A DNA stretch of 64,000 nucleotides from Clostridia bacterium (lineage in GTDB: Bacteria > Bacillota > Clostridia > Oscillospirales > Acutalibacteraceae), in the NCBI GenBank assembly GCA_017435385.1, contig JAFSFB010000001.1, positions 124,001 through 188,000 of the forward strand. Direction: 5' to 3'. Every line of letters begins with the position of its first letter. Position 1 is the first letter of the stretch. Position numbers and translations under genes: made by a program. Below the pieces are notes generated by a model. That model worked only from the letters and a program-made list of their open reading frames with translations, was not told where the DNA came from and ran no database searches. Below are positions 35,553-44,124 of this stretch, one piece after another.

Positions 35553-35972
35553 TTAGTCTTCGCAGCAATCGTCGCAGTCGCAATCGCACTCGAATTCGAG
35601 AAGCTCGCCGCAGTTGGGGCATTCGATGCTTCCTTCCTCGAGAGTGTCGGCGTCAATGCCGATAACCTCGTGGCAAGCTGGGCATTCTACATCGTAGAAT
35701 TCGTCGTCGTCATCGTAGCAATCGTCGCAGCAGCAATCGTCGTCATCGAGTTCTTCATAAACGAAGCCTTCAAGCTCATCGAGATCCTCGTCAACAGCGT
35801 CAAGCTGCTCGGAGATAAGATCCATGCCGTCCTCGAGGTCTGCAACTGTGAGAGCGAGATCATCGAGAATGTCCATCATTGTTTTGATAACCTTGATTTC
35901 GGGTTTGCTTTCGTCGAGAGCAAGACCTTCTGCAAGACCTTTGAGATAAGCAACTTTTTCAGTCAGAGTCAT
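35553..35972 (-). CDS. CD1247-type acidic zinc-ribbon protein
   Basis: 139 residues from the ATG at 35972, which has GGAGG eight bases upstream (the in-frame TTG at 35987 lies in that site). The N-terminal helix region MTLTEKVAYLKGLAEGL is the CD1247 N-terminal domain. Then comes an Asp/Cys-rich stretch (DDDDCCCDDCYDDDDE), a zinc ribbon (CPACHEV...CPNCGELL) and a CDCDCDDCCED tail. Function unknown. It follows efp by 24 bp, a conserved clostridial arrangement. Confidence 0.88.
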   Translation of the reverse strand: MTLTEKVAYLKGLAEGLALDESKPEIKVIKTMMDILDDLALTVADLEDGMDLISEQLDAVDEDLDELEGFVYEELDDDDCCCDDCYDDDDEFYDVECPACHEVIGIDADTLEEGSIECPNCGELLEFECDCDCDDCCED

Positions 35973-35996
35973 TTCTTTGTCCTCCAAAAAAATTAT

Positions 35997-36554
35997 TTAT
36001 GCACGGCTGAGATATTCGCCGGTACGGGTGTCGATCATGATCATTTCGCCCTCGTCGATGAAGAGAGGAACCTTAACCTCAGCGCCGGTTTCAACTGTTG
36101 CGGGCTTTGTAGCGTTTGTAGCTGTGTTGCCTGCGAAGCCGGGATCGGTCTTTGTTACCTGAAGAGTAACGGTTGTGGGGGGTTCAACGCCGAAAACGTT
36201 GCCCTTATAGGAAAGGACACGGCAGGTTTCGTTTTCCTTAACGAACTTGAAGTTTTCGGGAAGAGTATCCTGACCGATGGGAACCATGTCATATGTTTCG
36301 GGGTCCATGAAATAGTAAAGACCGCCGTCTTCATATGAATATTCCATTTCCTTGCGCTCGATATAAGCGGTGGGGAACTTATCGGTGGGGTTGAATGTAC
36401 GCTCAACAACAGCGCCGCCGATAACGTTTCTGATCTTTGTTCTTACGAAAGCAGCGCCTTTGCCGGGCTTAACATGCTGGAATTCGATGATCTGATAAAC
36501 CTGGCCTTCCATTTCGAAAGTTACGCCGTTTCTGAAATCGCCTGCTGATACCAT
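35997..36554 (-). CDS. efp: Translation elongation factor P
   Basis: 185 residues, AAGGAG before the ATG. Three domains of the EF-P fold. The modifiable lysine is in [10 protein letters not shown] (Lys32). It relieves ribosome stalling at polyproline. No modification enzyme is nearby. It is followed by the CD1247-type gene and preceded by pepP, a common clostridial set. Confidence 0.97.
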   Translation of the reverse strand: MVSAGDFRNGVTFEMEGQVYQIIEFQHVKPGKGAAFVRTKIRNVIGGAVVERTFNPTDKFPTAYIERKEMEYSYEDGGLYYFMDPETYDMVPIGQDTLPENFKFVKENETCRVLSYKGNVFGVEPPTTVTLQVTKTDPGFAGNTATNATKPATVETGAEVKVPLFIDEGEMIMIDTRTGEYLSRA

Positions 36555-36651
36555 AAAAAAATCTCCTTATTATTGTTTATATGTTTTCACAGTTATTTTA
36601 TACTATTCCATGTGATTTTTCAAGTCTTTTTTATTAATAAAACTATATATA

Positions 36652-37710
36652 CTATATAATTATAAGGTTTTTCGGGGATTTGGTGAGGTTTTCACAGCCG
36701 TTTTCGGTTATAAACGCCATGTCCTCGATACGCACGCCGAAATTATCGGGCAGATAAATGCCGGGCTCGACCGTGACAACATCTCCCGTCTGAAGAATTT
36801 TTTTGCTTTTCGGAGAAAGACGGGGTTCCTCGTGAATCTCGATGCCGACTCCGTGACCTGTTCCGTGACCGAAAAAAGAGCCGTAGCCTGCATTTTCAAT
36901 GATATCCCTTGCCGCTTTGTCCGCATCAAAGCCGCTGACTCCCGCTTTGAGAGTTGCAAGGGAAGCAAGCTGAGCGTTCAGAACGGTTTCATAGACATGA
37001 GCCTGCTTATCCGAAACCGAGCCGACAGCAACCGTTCTCGTCATGTCGCTGTGATATCCGTTGACGACTGCACCGAAATCCATGGTTATGAAATCGCCGT
37101 TTCCGATTTTTTTGTCCGAGGGTACTCCGTGGGGCATGGAGGAATTTTTTCCGCTGACGGCAATCGTTTCAAAGGAAACAGCCTCAGCACCGTTTTTCAG
37201 CATGAAGAAATCAAGCTCGAGAGCAATATCCTTTTCGGTCTTATCGGTTGAAATGAAGCCGAGAATATGGTCAAACGCCTTTTCGGCGATAGCCTGAGCC
37301 CTGAGAATGCAGAGCTTTTCTTCCTCGGTCTTGACCCTGCGAAGAGAAATGATTTCATCATCCGCTTTTTCCGAAAAAACCTCGCATGGAGCAAGACTGC
37401 AAATGCGATTGAATTCCGAAACGGTAAGTCGCTCCGATTCCGTGAATATTTTTGAAATGCCGAGCTTTCCAATATATTCGGGAAGCTGAGCGGAGAGAGA
37501 ATTGAGCTGAGAAACTTCCGAACAGCCCGAAACGGTTTTTTCAGCCGCCTCGATATATCTGCTGTCGGTCAGAAAAACCGCTTCTTTTTCCGTTATGAGC
37601 AGATAACCGTCGGAAGAGTTGAAGCCCGTCAGATAGCGGCGGTTTTCGGGCGAAACGATAAGATATGCTTCTCCCGAAGAAAGAGTATTTTGAAGATTTT
37701 TGATGTTCAT
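36652..37710 (-). CDS. pepP: Xaa-Pro aminopeptidase (M24)
   Basis: 352 residues. The creatinase-like N-domain is followed by a pita-bread M24 domain. Metal ligands are all visible: D211, D222, H286 (in GHGTGHG), E315 (in VEPGIY) and E329 (in RIED). It removes N-terminal residues ahead of proline. AAAGGTG precedes the ATG. Transcribed towards efp with a 97-bp gap that probably holds the efp promoter. Confidence 0.95.
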   Translation of the reverse strand: MNIKNLQNTLSSGEAYLIVSPENRRYLTGFNSSDGYLLITEKEAVFLTDSRYIEAAEKTVSGCSEVSQLNSLSAQLPEYIGKLGISKIFTESERLTVSEFNRICSLAPCEVFSEKADDEIISLRRVKTEEEKLCILRAQAIAEKAFDHILGFISTDKTEKDIALELDFFMLKNGAEAVSFETIAVSGKNSSMPHGVPSDKKIGNGDFITMDFGAVVNGYHSDMTRTVAVGSVSDKQAHVYETVLNAQLASLATLKAGVSGFDADKAARDIIENAGYGSFFGHGTGHGVGIEIHEEPRLSPKSKKILQTGDVVTVEPGIYLPDNFGVRIEDMAFITENGCENLTKSPKNLIII

Positions 37711-37724
37711 GTTTACACCTTTTT

Positions 37725-37835
37725 AAGTGAATAGTGAATAATGAAGAGTGAATAATTTCGGAAGGGCTTCGCCCTTACCCGATTTTGTTTATTGAACAAT
37801 GAGAGCCGTAGGGCGGCTTACCCTCATCCCGCCCT
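37725..37835. repeat. Composite intergenic repeat (copy D)
   Basis: First part: AGTGAATAGTGAATAATGAA tail followed by an AAGGGC/GCCCTT hairpin (about 37762-37776) and ACCCGATT. Second part (37805-37835): GTAGGGCGGCTTACCCTC then ATCCCGCCCTGC, an inverted relative of copy B. Confidence 0.75.
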
Positions 37836-37844
37836 GCATGTTTG

Positions 37845-37888
37845 AATAAAAAAAGGCAAAGCCGAATGTGTGCAGCATTCGGCTTTGC
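37845..37888 (-). terminator. Terminator of the M18 aminopeptidase transcript
   Basis: 13-bp perfect stem GCAAAGCCGAATG / CATTCGGCTTTGC with TTTTTTTATT on the minus strand. It lies 200 bp past the gene's stop. The stretch in between (37889-38084) shows no gene and is probably 3' UTR. Confidence 0.88.
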
Positions 37889-38084
37889 TTGGGGAAAGAG
37901 AAAATAAAAATGAAAAAAGAAGATGTCAAAATAAAACAAGTACAAGGTACATTTGTATAATATTGGATTGATGTGCCGTTCTTGTTGTTGAAATGTGAAC
38001 AAATTGTAAACATTTCAAAAAAAAGACACATTTTTTCTTCTGACACCTTGGATTTTTATTCCGAAGCTTTTTAAAAAACCGTAT

Positions 38085-39488
38085 TTATTTCTGTTCGAGG
38101 AAAGCTTTGAAGCCCTTGAATGCCATGTAAACATCGAGCTTTGAAACAACCTCAAAGGGAGCGTGCATCGAAAGAACGGGAACGCCGACATCCACGACCT
38201 CAACGCCGAGGTTTGCGATATATTTTGCAACCGTTCCGCCGCCGCCCTCGTCAACTTTGCCGAGCTCGCCCGTCTGCCATGCGACAGAAGCGGAATCGAA
38301 GATATTGCGGATCTTTGCCATGAATTCGGCATGGGCATCGTTCGTGCTGCTCTTGCCTCTGGAGCCCGTATATTTTGTGACAACAATGCCCTTGTTGATG
38401 AATGCGGCATTGAGCTTGTCATGAACCGAAGGATAGATCGGATCAAAGCCTGCGTTGACATCCGCCGACAGACATTCCGAGGCTCTGAGAACATCTCTGC
38501 TCTCGAGTCCCTGAGTTTTTGCAATGTCTGCGATGAACTGCTCAAGATATGCGGAATTGAGCCCCGTGTTGCCGTCTGAGCCCGTTTCTTCCTTGTCGGT
38601 GATAACGGTGACTGTTGTGTAAACGGGGTTTTCTGCGGCAAATGCAGCCATAACAGAGGGGTATGCGCAGACTCTGTCATCGTGACCGTAGGAGCCGATC
38701 ATGCTGCGGTCAAGACCGATATCGCATGATTTGAAGGCAGGAACAACCTCGAGCTCTGCGGAGAGAAAATCTGCTTCGACAATGCCGTATTTTTCGTTGA
38801 GAAGCTTCATGATGTTGAGCTTGACCGCTTCGCTGCCCTTATCCTTTCCGAAGGGGCGGCTGCCGATGAGAACATTGAGATTCTCACCGAGAATAGCTTC
38901 CTCGAGGGGCTTGGATGCCTGCTTTTTGTCGAGATGGGGGAGAAGGTCGGTCACAACGAATTTCGGATCGCCGTCGTCTTCTCCAAGGCAGACATTAACG
39001 ACCTCTCCGTTTTTCTTGCAGATTACGCCGTGAAGAGCAAGGGGAATCGCAGTCCACTGATATTTTTTGATTCCGCCGTAATAGTGAGTCTTTAACATGG
39101 CTAGCTCGTTATCCTCATAGAGCGGATTGGGCTTGAGGTCAAGACGGGGAGAGTCAACATGAGAGGCAACGATTTTCGCACCCTTTGCAAGACTTTCCGA
39201 GCCGAAAACGCAGAGAATGAGAGCCTTTTTGCGGTTTTCGTAATATACCTTGTCGCCTGCTTTATAAGAAGCGGCAGGATCGAAGGGAACGAAGCCTTCT
39301 TTTTCGGCAAGAGCTTTTGTGAAAGCAACAGCCTCACGCTCGGTCTTGCATTTATCGAGAAATTCGGCGTATCCGACGCAGAAATCGTCGGCAGCCTTTA
39401 TTTCGTCGTCAGAGCAGAAATAGGAGGCATGCTCGGGTGAATAAAAAAGCTGTTCTTTAAGAAGCTCAGCAGGATTTTTTTCGCACAT
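38085..39488 (-). CDS. apeB: M18 family aminopeptidase
   Basis: 467 residues from the ATG at 39488, which has AAAGGA eight bases upstream; an in-frame ATG three codons earlier is poorly spaced. M18 signatures: ASHVDSPRLDLKPNPLYE (first metal His-x-Asp), the TDKEETGSDGNTG region (bridging acids) and the late H-A-P-F-E-V segment. It is a zinc aminopeptidase preferring acidic N-termini. Confidence 0.95.
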   Translation of the reverse strand: MCEKNPAELLKEQLFYSPEHASYFCSDDEIKAADDFCVGYAEFLDKCKTEREAVAFTKALAEKEGFVPFDPAASYKAGDKVYYENRKKALILCVFGSESLAKGAKIVASHVDSPRLDLKPNPLYEDNELAMLKTHYYGGIKKYQWTAIPLALHGVICKKNGEVVNVCLGEDDGDPKFVVTDLLPHLDKKQASKPLEEAILGENLNVLIGSRPFGKDKGSEAVKLNIMKLLNEKYGIVEADFLSAELEVVPAFKSCDIGLDRSMIGSYGHDDRVCAYPSVMAAFAAENPVYTTVTVITDKEETGSDGNTGLNSAYLEQFIADIAKTQGLESRDVLRASECLSADVNAGFDPIYPSVHDKLNAAFINKGIVVTKYTGSRGKSSTNDAHAEFMAKIRNIFDSASVAWQTGELGKVDEGGGGTVAKYIANLGVEVVDVGVPVLSMHAPFEVVSKLDVYMAFKGFKAFLEQK

Positions 39489-39525
39489 TTTAACCATCCT
39501 TTCGGTTTATATAATATTAAATAGT

Positions 39526-40092
39526 TTATCCGTTATCAGAATTAAAAAAACAGTCTTCGTTCCATTTTCCCGGATTATTAAAAATATATTCGGCAATCCT
39601 TAAATATTCTTTTTCATCTCGGATTATATGGTCGTGATAGTTTCTTTGCCAAACAGACATTTCGGGGAATGTCTTATGAATTTCTTTTGATGAATTCATT
39701 TTGATATAGCCGACAATGTTTGAAATAACAGAGCGGCTTTGTAGGGGCGATTCACGAATCGCCCGTTCATTTATCCATATTACCATGTGAATATGGTTCG
39801 GCATGATAACAAAATCGCTTATGTAAACATTAAATCTTTCAGGGACACGGTTGATGAAATACTGAACGGTTTTTCCGCAGTCAGTAAGATATGTTTCTGA
39901 ATAATCATATAAAAAAGCCTGATATTCTTCGGGCGATTCGTGAATCGCCCCTACGACAACACGGGAAAATATATTCTTATGAAAACGGGAACAAAATGTA
40001 ACAAAATATGCACCCGAAGAAGAATAGTCCCAATTAATAAGCCGAGTGTTTTTTCTGACGGGTAATTTTTTGTTGCGATTATCTGTTTTCAT
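39526..40092 (-). CDS. REP-associated tyrosine transposase (RAYT, IS200-like Y1)
   Basis: 188 residues. The HUH motif is in MPNHIHMVIW (H100-x-H102) and the catalytic tyrosine is in YHDHIIRDE (Tyr152), the arrangement of RAYT proteins that cut REP hairpins. Two copies of a perfect palindrome are embedded in frame: residues about 48-54 (GAIHESP) and 110-117 (RAIRESPL). Both lie in places where related proteins have loops (after the first beta-strand and right after the HUH strand). The start codon overlaps the stop of the upstream Sua5-CoaE gene (ATGA). No flanking insertion-sequence ends are seen, so it looks like a resident, possibly domesticated, copy. Confidence 0.9.
   Translation of the reverse strand: MKTDNRNKKLPVRKNTRLINWDYSSSGAYFVTFCSRFHKNIFSRVVVGAIHESPEEYQAFLYDYSETYLTDCGKTVQYFINRVPERFNVYISDFVIMPNHIHMVIWINERAIRESPLQSRSVISNIVGYIKMNSSKEIHKTFPEMSVWQRNYHDHIIRDEKEYLRIAEYIFNNPGKWNEDCFFNSDNG
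39741..39765. repeat. Palindrome copy 1 inside the RAYT gene
   Basis: Arms GGGCGATTC and GAATCGCCC around a 2-bp centre (39745-39764), with outer GTAG and G. It encodes RAIRESPL on the minus strand. The whole 25-bp unit is the exact reverse complement of copy 2. Confidence 0.95.
39930..39954. repeat. Palindrome copy 2 inside the RAYT gene
   Basis: The same 25-bp unit as at 39741 but inverted, arms at 39931-39950. It encodes VGAIHESP on the minus strand. A third 20-bp core sits at 60942-60961. Confidence 0.95.
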
Positions 40093-41684
40093 ATTTTGCT
40101 TAATATCTTCCTGATTTCTTCGGCGAGGTTTCCGCCGTTGTTATTGATGACGATATCCGCTTTTCCGATATAATATTCCTCATCCTTCTGCGCATTCATG
40201 CGGATGAGAGCATCCTCACGGCTGATGGAATCACGCTTCATGATTCTTTCGAGCCGTGTTTCTTTTTCGGCAATTACCGTCACCGTGAACGAGCAGATTG
40301 CCGTCAGGTCGCTTTCAAAGAGCAGGGCGGCATCGATAAGAGCGGCATTTGCACCCGATTTTTCCGCCTTATGTATCTCCTCAACGGCAAGGCGTGTGAC
40401 CTCGGGATGAACGGTTGCGTTGAGCATGCGCTGTTTTTCGGCATCCGAAAAAGCTCTTCGTGCAAGCTCATGTCTGTCAAGCGAACCGTCAACGATGATA
40501 TCGTTTCCGAAATACTCCGCAAGAGCGGAAATAACCTCGGGATTTTCAACCGCTTTTCGGGCAAGAATATCCGCATCGATGCAGTAAACTCCGTTTTCGG
40601 CAAGAAGCCCCGAAACCGTTGACTTTCCTGCTCCCGTCTGACCTGTCAGACCGATGACGGGTATTGAAATGTCGAGGTCGATAACCCTGAATGCGGCGGA
40701 GCGGATAAGTCGGTTATAGACCGCAAGACCGACTCCGTCAATCATCGGACAGCGGACAAATGCCGAGCCGCAGCCGCTTTCGTCAACCTCTCTGAGAGCC
40801 TCGAAAAGACCGTGTGCCTGAGAAGCTCCGTCGTTTTCTTTTCCGTATTCAATTGCATTTTCAAAATATCTGCCCTCGCCCTCAAAGCAGACGGCGCAAG
40901 CCGCTTCTTTCTGAGCCAGCAGAAATTTCTTATATTTCTCAAAGCTGCCCTTTACAACCGTAACCCGTGCCTTCGGGGCGTAATGCTTATACTTCATTCC
41001 CGGGGACTCCGCTTTTTCTCCGTCCTTCAGCTTTTCGAGAACGGCAGGCGAGATCGCAATTTTTCCGAGAACGGATTCGAGCTCTTCAACCGTAACTCCG
41101 CCGGGTCTGAGAAGAGTCGGAGGCTCGGTTGCGAGCGTAACAACCGTTGATTCAACGCCGACCGAGCATATTCCGCCGTCAACAACGGCATCGATCTTTC
41201 CGTCGAGGTCGTCAACAACATGGGAAACGCTTGTCGGACTTGGTTTTCCCGAAGCATTTGCGCTCGGGGCGGCAAGCGGCACTCCCGAAAGACGGATGAT
41301 CTCCCTTGCATCGGGATGCGACGGCATGCGGATCGCAACCGTGTCGAGGTTGGGGCTGACCGCATCGGGAACGGCAGGCGACTTTTTCATGATGACCGTC
41401 AGCGGGCCCGGCCAGAACTTTTCCGCAAGGGGATAAAGTCTTTCGTCAACCGTTTCCACGAGAGGGGGGATTTCTTCAAGAGAAGAAACATGAACGATCA
41501 GCGGATTGTCGTTCGGTCTGCCCTTTGCGACGAATATTTTTTTAACCGCTTCTGCGTCGAGAGCGTTTGCCGCAAGACCGTATACCGTTTCCGTCGGTAT
41601 GGCAACAAGACCGCCGTTTCCGAGGATTTCGGCAGCCGTTTCGAGGTCGGTGTGTATTTTTGAATTAAGTTTGAGTGTTTTCAT
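40089..41684 (-). CDS. Fused Sua5-type threonylcarbamoyl-AMP synthase and dephospho-CoA kinase
   Basis: 531 residues. Residues 1-335 are a Sua5/YrdC enzyme (PTETVYGL 30-37, KGRP 54-57, SPGMKYKHYAP 227-237 and the Sua5 C-terminal domain), which makes threonylcarbamoyl-AMP for t6A37 in tRNA. Residues 341-531 are CoaE: P-loop GLTGQTGAGKST (345-356), DAD at 370-372 and RMNAQ lid region. CoaE performs the last step of coenzyme A synthesis. The reading frame is continuous, with no linker stop. It starts 3 bp after prfA and overlaps the RAYT start by 4 bp. Confidence 0.92.
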   Translation of the reverse strand: MKTLKLNSKIHTDLETAAEILGNGGLVAIPTETVYGLAANALDAEAVKKIFVAKGRPNDNPLIVHVSSLEEIPPLVETVDERLYPLAEKFWPGPLTVIMKKSPAVPDAVSPNLDTVAIRMPSHPDAREIIRLSGVPLAAPSANASGKPSPTSVSHVVDDLDGKIDAVVDGGICSVGVESTVVTLATEPPTLLRPGGVTVEELESVLGKIAISPAVLEKLKDGEKAESPGMKYKHYAPKARVTVVKGSFEKYKKFLLAQKEAACAVCFEGEGRYFENAIEYGKENDGASQAHGLFEALREVDESGCGSAFVRCPMIDGVGLAVYNRLIRSAAFRVIDLDISIPVIGLTGQTGAGKSTVSGLLAENGVYCIDADILARKAVENPEVISALAEYFGNDIIVDGSLDRHELARRAFSDAEKQRMLNATVHPEVTRLAVEEIHKAEKSGANAALIDAALLFESDLTAICSFTVTVIAEKETRLERIMKRDSISREDALIRMNAQKDEEYYIGKADIVINNNGGNLAEEIRKILSKI

Positions 41685-41687
41685 AGT

Positions 41688-42758
41688 TTATTCTTCGCTT
41701 TTGAGTTTTTCGGCTGTATCAGCGGTGATCAATGCGTCAATAATCTCATCAAGATCGCCGTTGAGAATTGCCTCTATTTTATAGAGTGTGAGGTTGATGC
41801 GGTGGTCGCTGACTCTGCCCTGAGGGTAGTTATAGGTTCGGATTCTTTCGCTTCTGTCGCCCGTTCCGACCTGCGCCCTGCGTTCGCCTGCAATTGCATC
41901 GTGCTGTTTTTCTCTTTCCGCTTCAAGGATTTTCGAGCGAAGTATCTTCATCGCTCTGTCCTTGTTTTTATGCTGACTGCGCTCGTCCTGACATTCGACA
42001 ACCGTACCCGTCGGCAGGTGGGTTATGCGGATTGCGCTTTCGGTTTTGTTGACATGCTGTCCGCCTGCACCGCCCGAACGGTAGGTGTCGATCTGCAGGT
42101 CGGCAGGATTGATCTCAACGTCAACCTCTTCCGCCTCGGGAAGAACCGCAACGGTAACGGTCGAGGTGTGAATTCTTCCCTGACTTTCCGTTTCGGGAAC
42201 TCGCTGGACTCTGTGAACGCCGCTTTCAAATTTGAGTCGGGAATATGCTCCCTCACCCTCGATCATGAAGCTGATTTCCTTATATCCGCCGAGCTCAGTC
42301 GGATTGGAGTTGAGAATTTCGGCTTTCCAGCCCTTCGTTTCGCCGTACATGGAATACATTCTGTAAAGAACTCCTGCAAAGAGCGATGCCTCTTCGCCGC
42401 CCGCACCGCCTCGTATCTCAACGATAACATTCTTGTCATCGTTCGGGTCACGGGGAAGGAGCAGGATTTTCAGTTCCTCGGCATAAACGGCGGTTTTTTC
42501 TCTCGATTCCTCAAATTCTTCCTGACAGAGTTCACGGAATTCGGGATCAAGACCGCCTGCATCAAGCATCGCCTTTGCCTCGGTCATCGAATCCTCCGCC
42601 GCTTTGAGCTGACGGTATTTTTCAACGATCGGGGTTAAAACCTTCAGCTCCTGCATAAGCTTTTTATATTGAGCCATGTCAGCGACAACATCGCTCTGAC
42701 AGAGTCTTTCGTTTATATCCTCGAAGCGTTCTTCGACTTTTCTGAGCTTATCGAGCAT
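41688..42758 (-). CDS. prfA: Peptide chain release factor 1
   Basis: 356 residues. Peptidyl-release motif GGQ (in [14 protein letters not shown]) and the stop-codon-reading tripeptide PET in [14 protein letters not shown], the RF1 form of P-x-T. It recognises UAA and UAG. GAGGATTG precedes the ATG. prmC, usually next to prfA, is absent; the Sua5-CoaE fusion follows instead. Confidence 0.97.
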   Translation of the reverse strand: MLDKLRKVEERFEDINERLCQSDVVADMAQYKKLMQELKVLTPIVEKYRQLKAAEDSMTEAKAMLDAGGLDPEFRELCQEEFEESREKTAVYAEELKILLLPRDPNDDKNVIVEIRGGAGGEEASLFAGVLYRMYSMYGETKGWKAEILNSNPTELGGYKEISFMIEGEGAYSRLKFESGVHRVQRVPETESQGRIHTSTVTVAVLPEAEEVDVEINPADLQIDTYRSGGAGGQHVNKTESAIRITHLPTGTVVECQDERSQHKNKDRAMKILRSKILEAEREKQHDAIAGERRAQVGTGDRSERIRTYNYPQGRVSDHRINLTLYKIEAILNGDLDEIIDALITADTAEKLKSEE

Positions 42759-42761
42759 GGA

Positions 42762-42950
42762 TCAATCCTCTTCTTCCCGAATAATTTTTTTGATGTTTTT
42801 TTCAACCTTGACTCTTTCGAGCATAACCTCTCTGCCGCATTTGCTGCAACGGATGCGGAAATCCGCACCGATTCGCAGAACATCGAAAATATTGCCGCCG
42901 CAGGGATGGCTTTTTTTCATCTGAAGCTTGTCGCCGACTCTGACATCCAT
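42762..42950 (-). CDS. DUF951 protein
   Basis: 62 residues. The start MDVRVGDKLQMKKSHPCGG and the C-x2-C (RCSKCGREV) match DUF951, a small zinc-binding-like Firmicute protein, often near prfA or ychF. The stop is 3 bp before prfA. Confidence 0.9.
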   Translation of the reverse strand: MDVRVGDKLQMKKSHPCGGNIFDVLRIGADFRIRCSKCGREVMLERVKVEKNIKKIIREEED

Positions 42951-42966
42951 GGAAACACCCCGATTT

Positions 42967-43032
42967 TAGTGAATAATGAATGGTGAATAGTGAATAGTTA
43001 TGGGCGGACTCTGTCCGCACCTGATTTATATA
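42967..43032. repeat. Composite intergenic repeat (copy E)
   Basis: AGTGAATAATGAATGG, GTGAATAGTGAATAGTT, then the hairpin GGGCGGAC/GTCCGC with ACCTGATT. Nearly identical to copy F at 57974. The rest of the 42951-43188 gap holds no gene and presumably the promoter of the S1-domain gene. Confidence 0.85.
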
Positions 43033-43188
43033 ACAACAGATTATACCATAAATAAAAAAGAAATGCATGCGGAAGTAAAAAAACTGAAATATGCGGCAAT
43101 TTCCGAGCATATAGTTTAATAAAAAATGCCGTTTGCGGAAAAGTAAATCTGCTTTTGCCGCAACAAGGCGGAACGGTGGTCAATAAAA

Positions 43189-44124
43189 ATGAAAAATTAT
43201 AAACCCGAAGGGCGCATTCTTGCGACGGAAGAAAACAAAAGATATCTCTCGGGAGCATGCGCTCTGCGTGAGGCTTTTCATTGCGGAGAGATTATGGAAG
43301 CGAGAGTTATGCGCTGCGATGCCGAGCATAATCTTCATGTCGACCTCGGATGCATGAAAGGCATTATTCCCAGAAACGAGGGGGCACTCGGTATCGAGGA
43401 CGGCTCCGTCAGGGATATCGCTCTCATTTCAAGAGTCAACAAGCCCGTTGCGTTTTTTATAACGGGATTTGAAATCGGCGAAAACGGAGAAACATATGCG
43501 CTTCTCAGCCGAAGAAAGGTTCAGCAGGAATGCATGAAGAATTATATTTCCCGTCTGACCGCAGGCGATGTTATTCCCGCAACCGTAACCCATATGGAGG
43601 GCTTCGGCGTTTTCTGCGATATCGGATGCGGAATCAGCGCTCTTATGCCGATCGACAGCATTTCGGTTTCAAGAATTCCTCATCCAGGAGTAAGATTTTC
43701 GGCAGGCAACCGTATTTTTGCCGTTGTGAAAAGCATCGACGAAAACGGAAGAATAACTCTCAGCCATAAAGAGCTTCTCGGCACATGGGAGCAGAATGCG
43801 GGCAGTCTGAGCGTCGGAGAAACCGTGCCCGGAATTGTCCGCTCGGTTGAAAAATACGGTATTTTCGTTGAGCTTGCGCCGAATCTTGCAGGGCTTGCGG
43901 AGTATTCGGGCGGAGTTGAAGCGGGAAGCCATGCGAGCGTTTATATAAAAAGCATCATTCCGTCAAAAATGAAGGTGAAGCTGATTATCGTTGATTCGTT
44001 CGATGCGGATTATCCTGCTCAGCCTCTGAAATATTTTGTTGACAGCGGACATATTGACCGCTGGACCTATTCTCCCGAAGAGAGCGAAAAGCTGATCGAA
44101 ACGGTTTTTACGGAAGCTGACTGA
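43189..44124 (+). CDS. S1-domain RNA-binding protein
   Basis: 311 residues with three S1-like modules (about 30-105, 120-200, 205-270); the motifs VDLGCMKGIIPRNE, FCDIGCGISALMPID and GIFVELAPNLAGLAEY mark them. Shorter than E. coli ribosomal protein S1 but similar to the S1-like proteins of Firmicutes. It probably binds mRNA or the ribosome. Its 3' end overlaps the opposing mnmA by 17 bp. Confidence 0.85.
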   Translation: MKNYKPEGRILATEENKRYLSGACALREAFHCGEIMEARVMRCDAEHNLHVDLGCMKGIIPRNEGALGIEDGSVRDIALISRVNKPVAFFITGFEIGENGETYALLSRRKVQQECMKNYISRLTAGDVIPATVTHMEGFGVFCDIGCGISALMPIDSISVSRIPHPGVRFSAGNRIFAVVKSIDENGRITLSHKELLGTWEQNAGSLSVGETVPGIVRSVEKYGIFVELAPNLAGLAEYSGGVEAGSHASVYIKSIIPSKMKVKLIIVDSFDADYPAQPLKYFVDSGHIDRWTYSPEESEKLIETVFTEAD

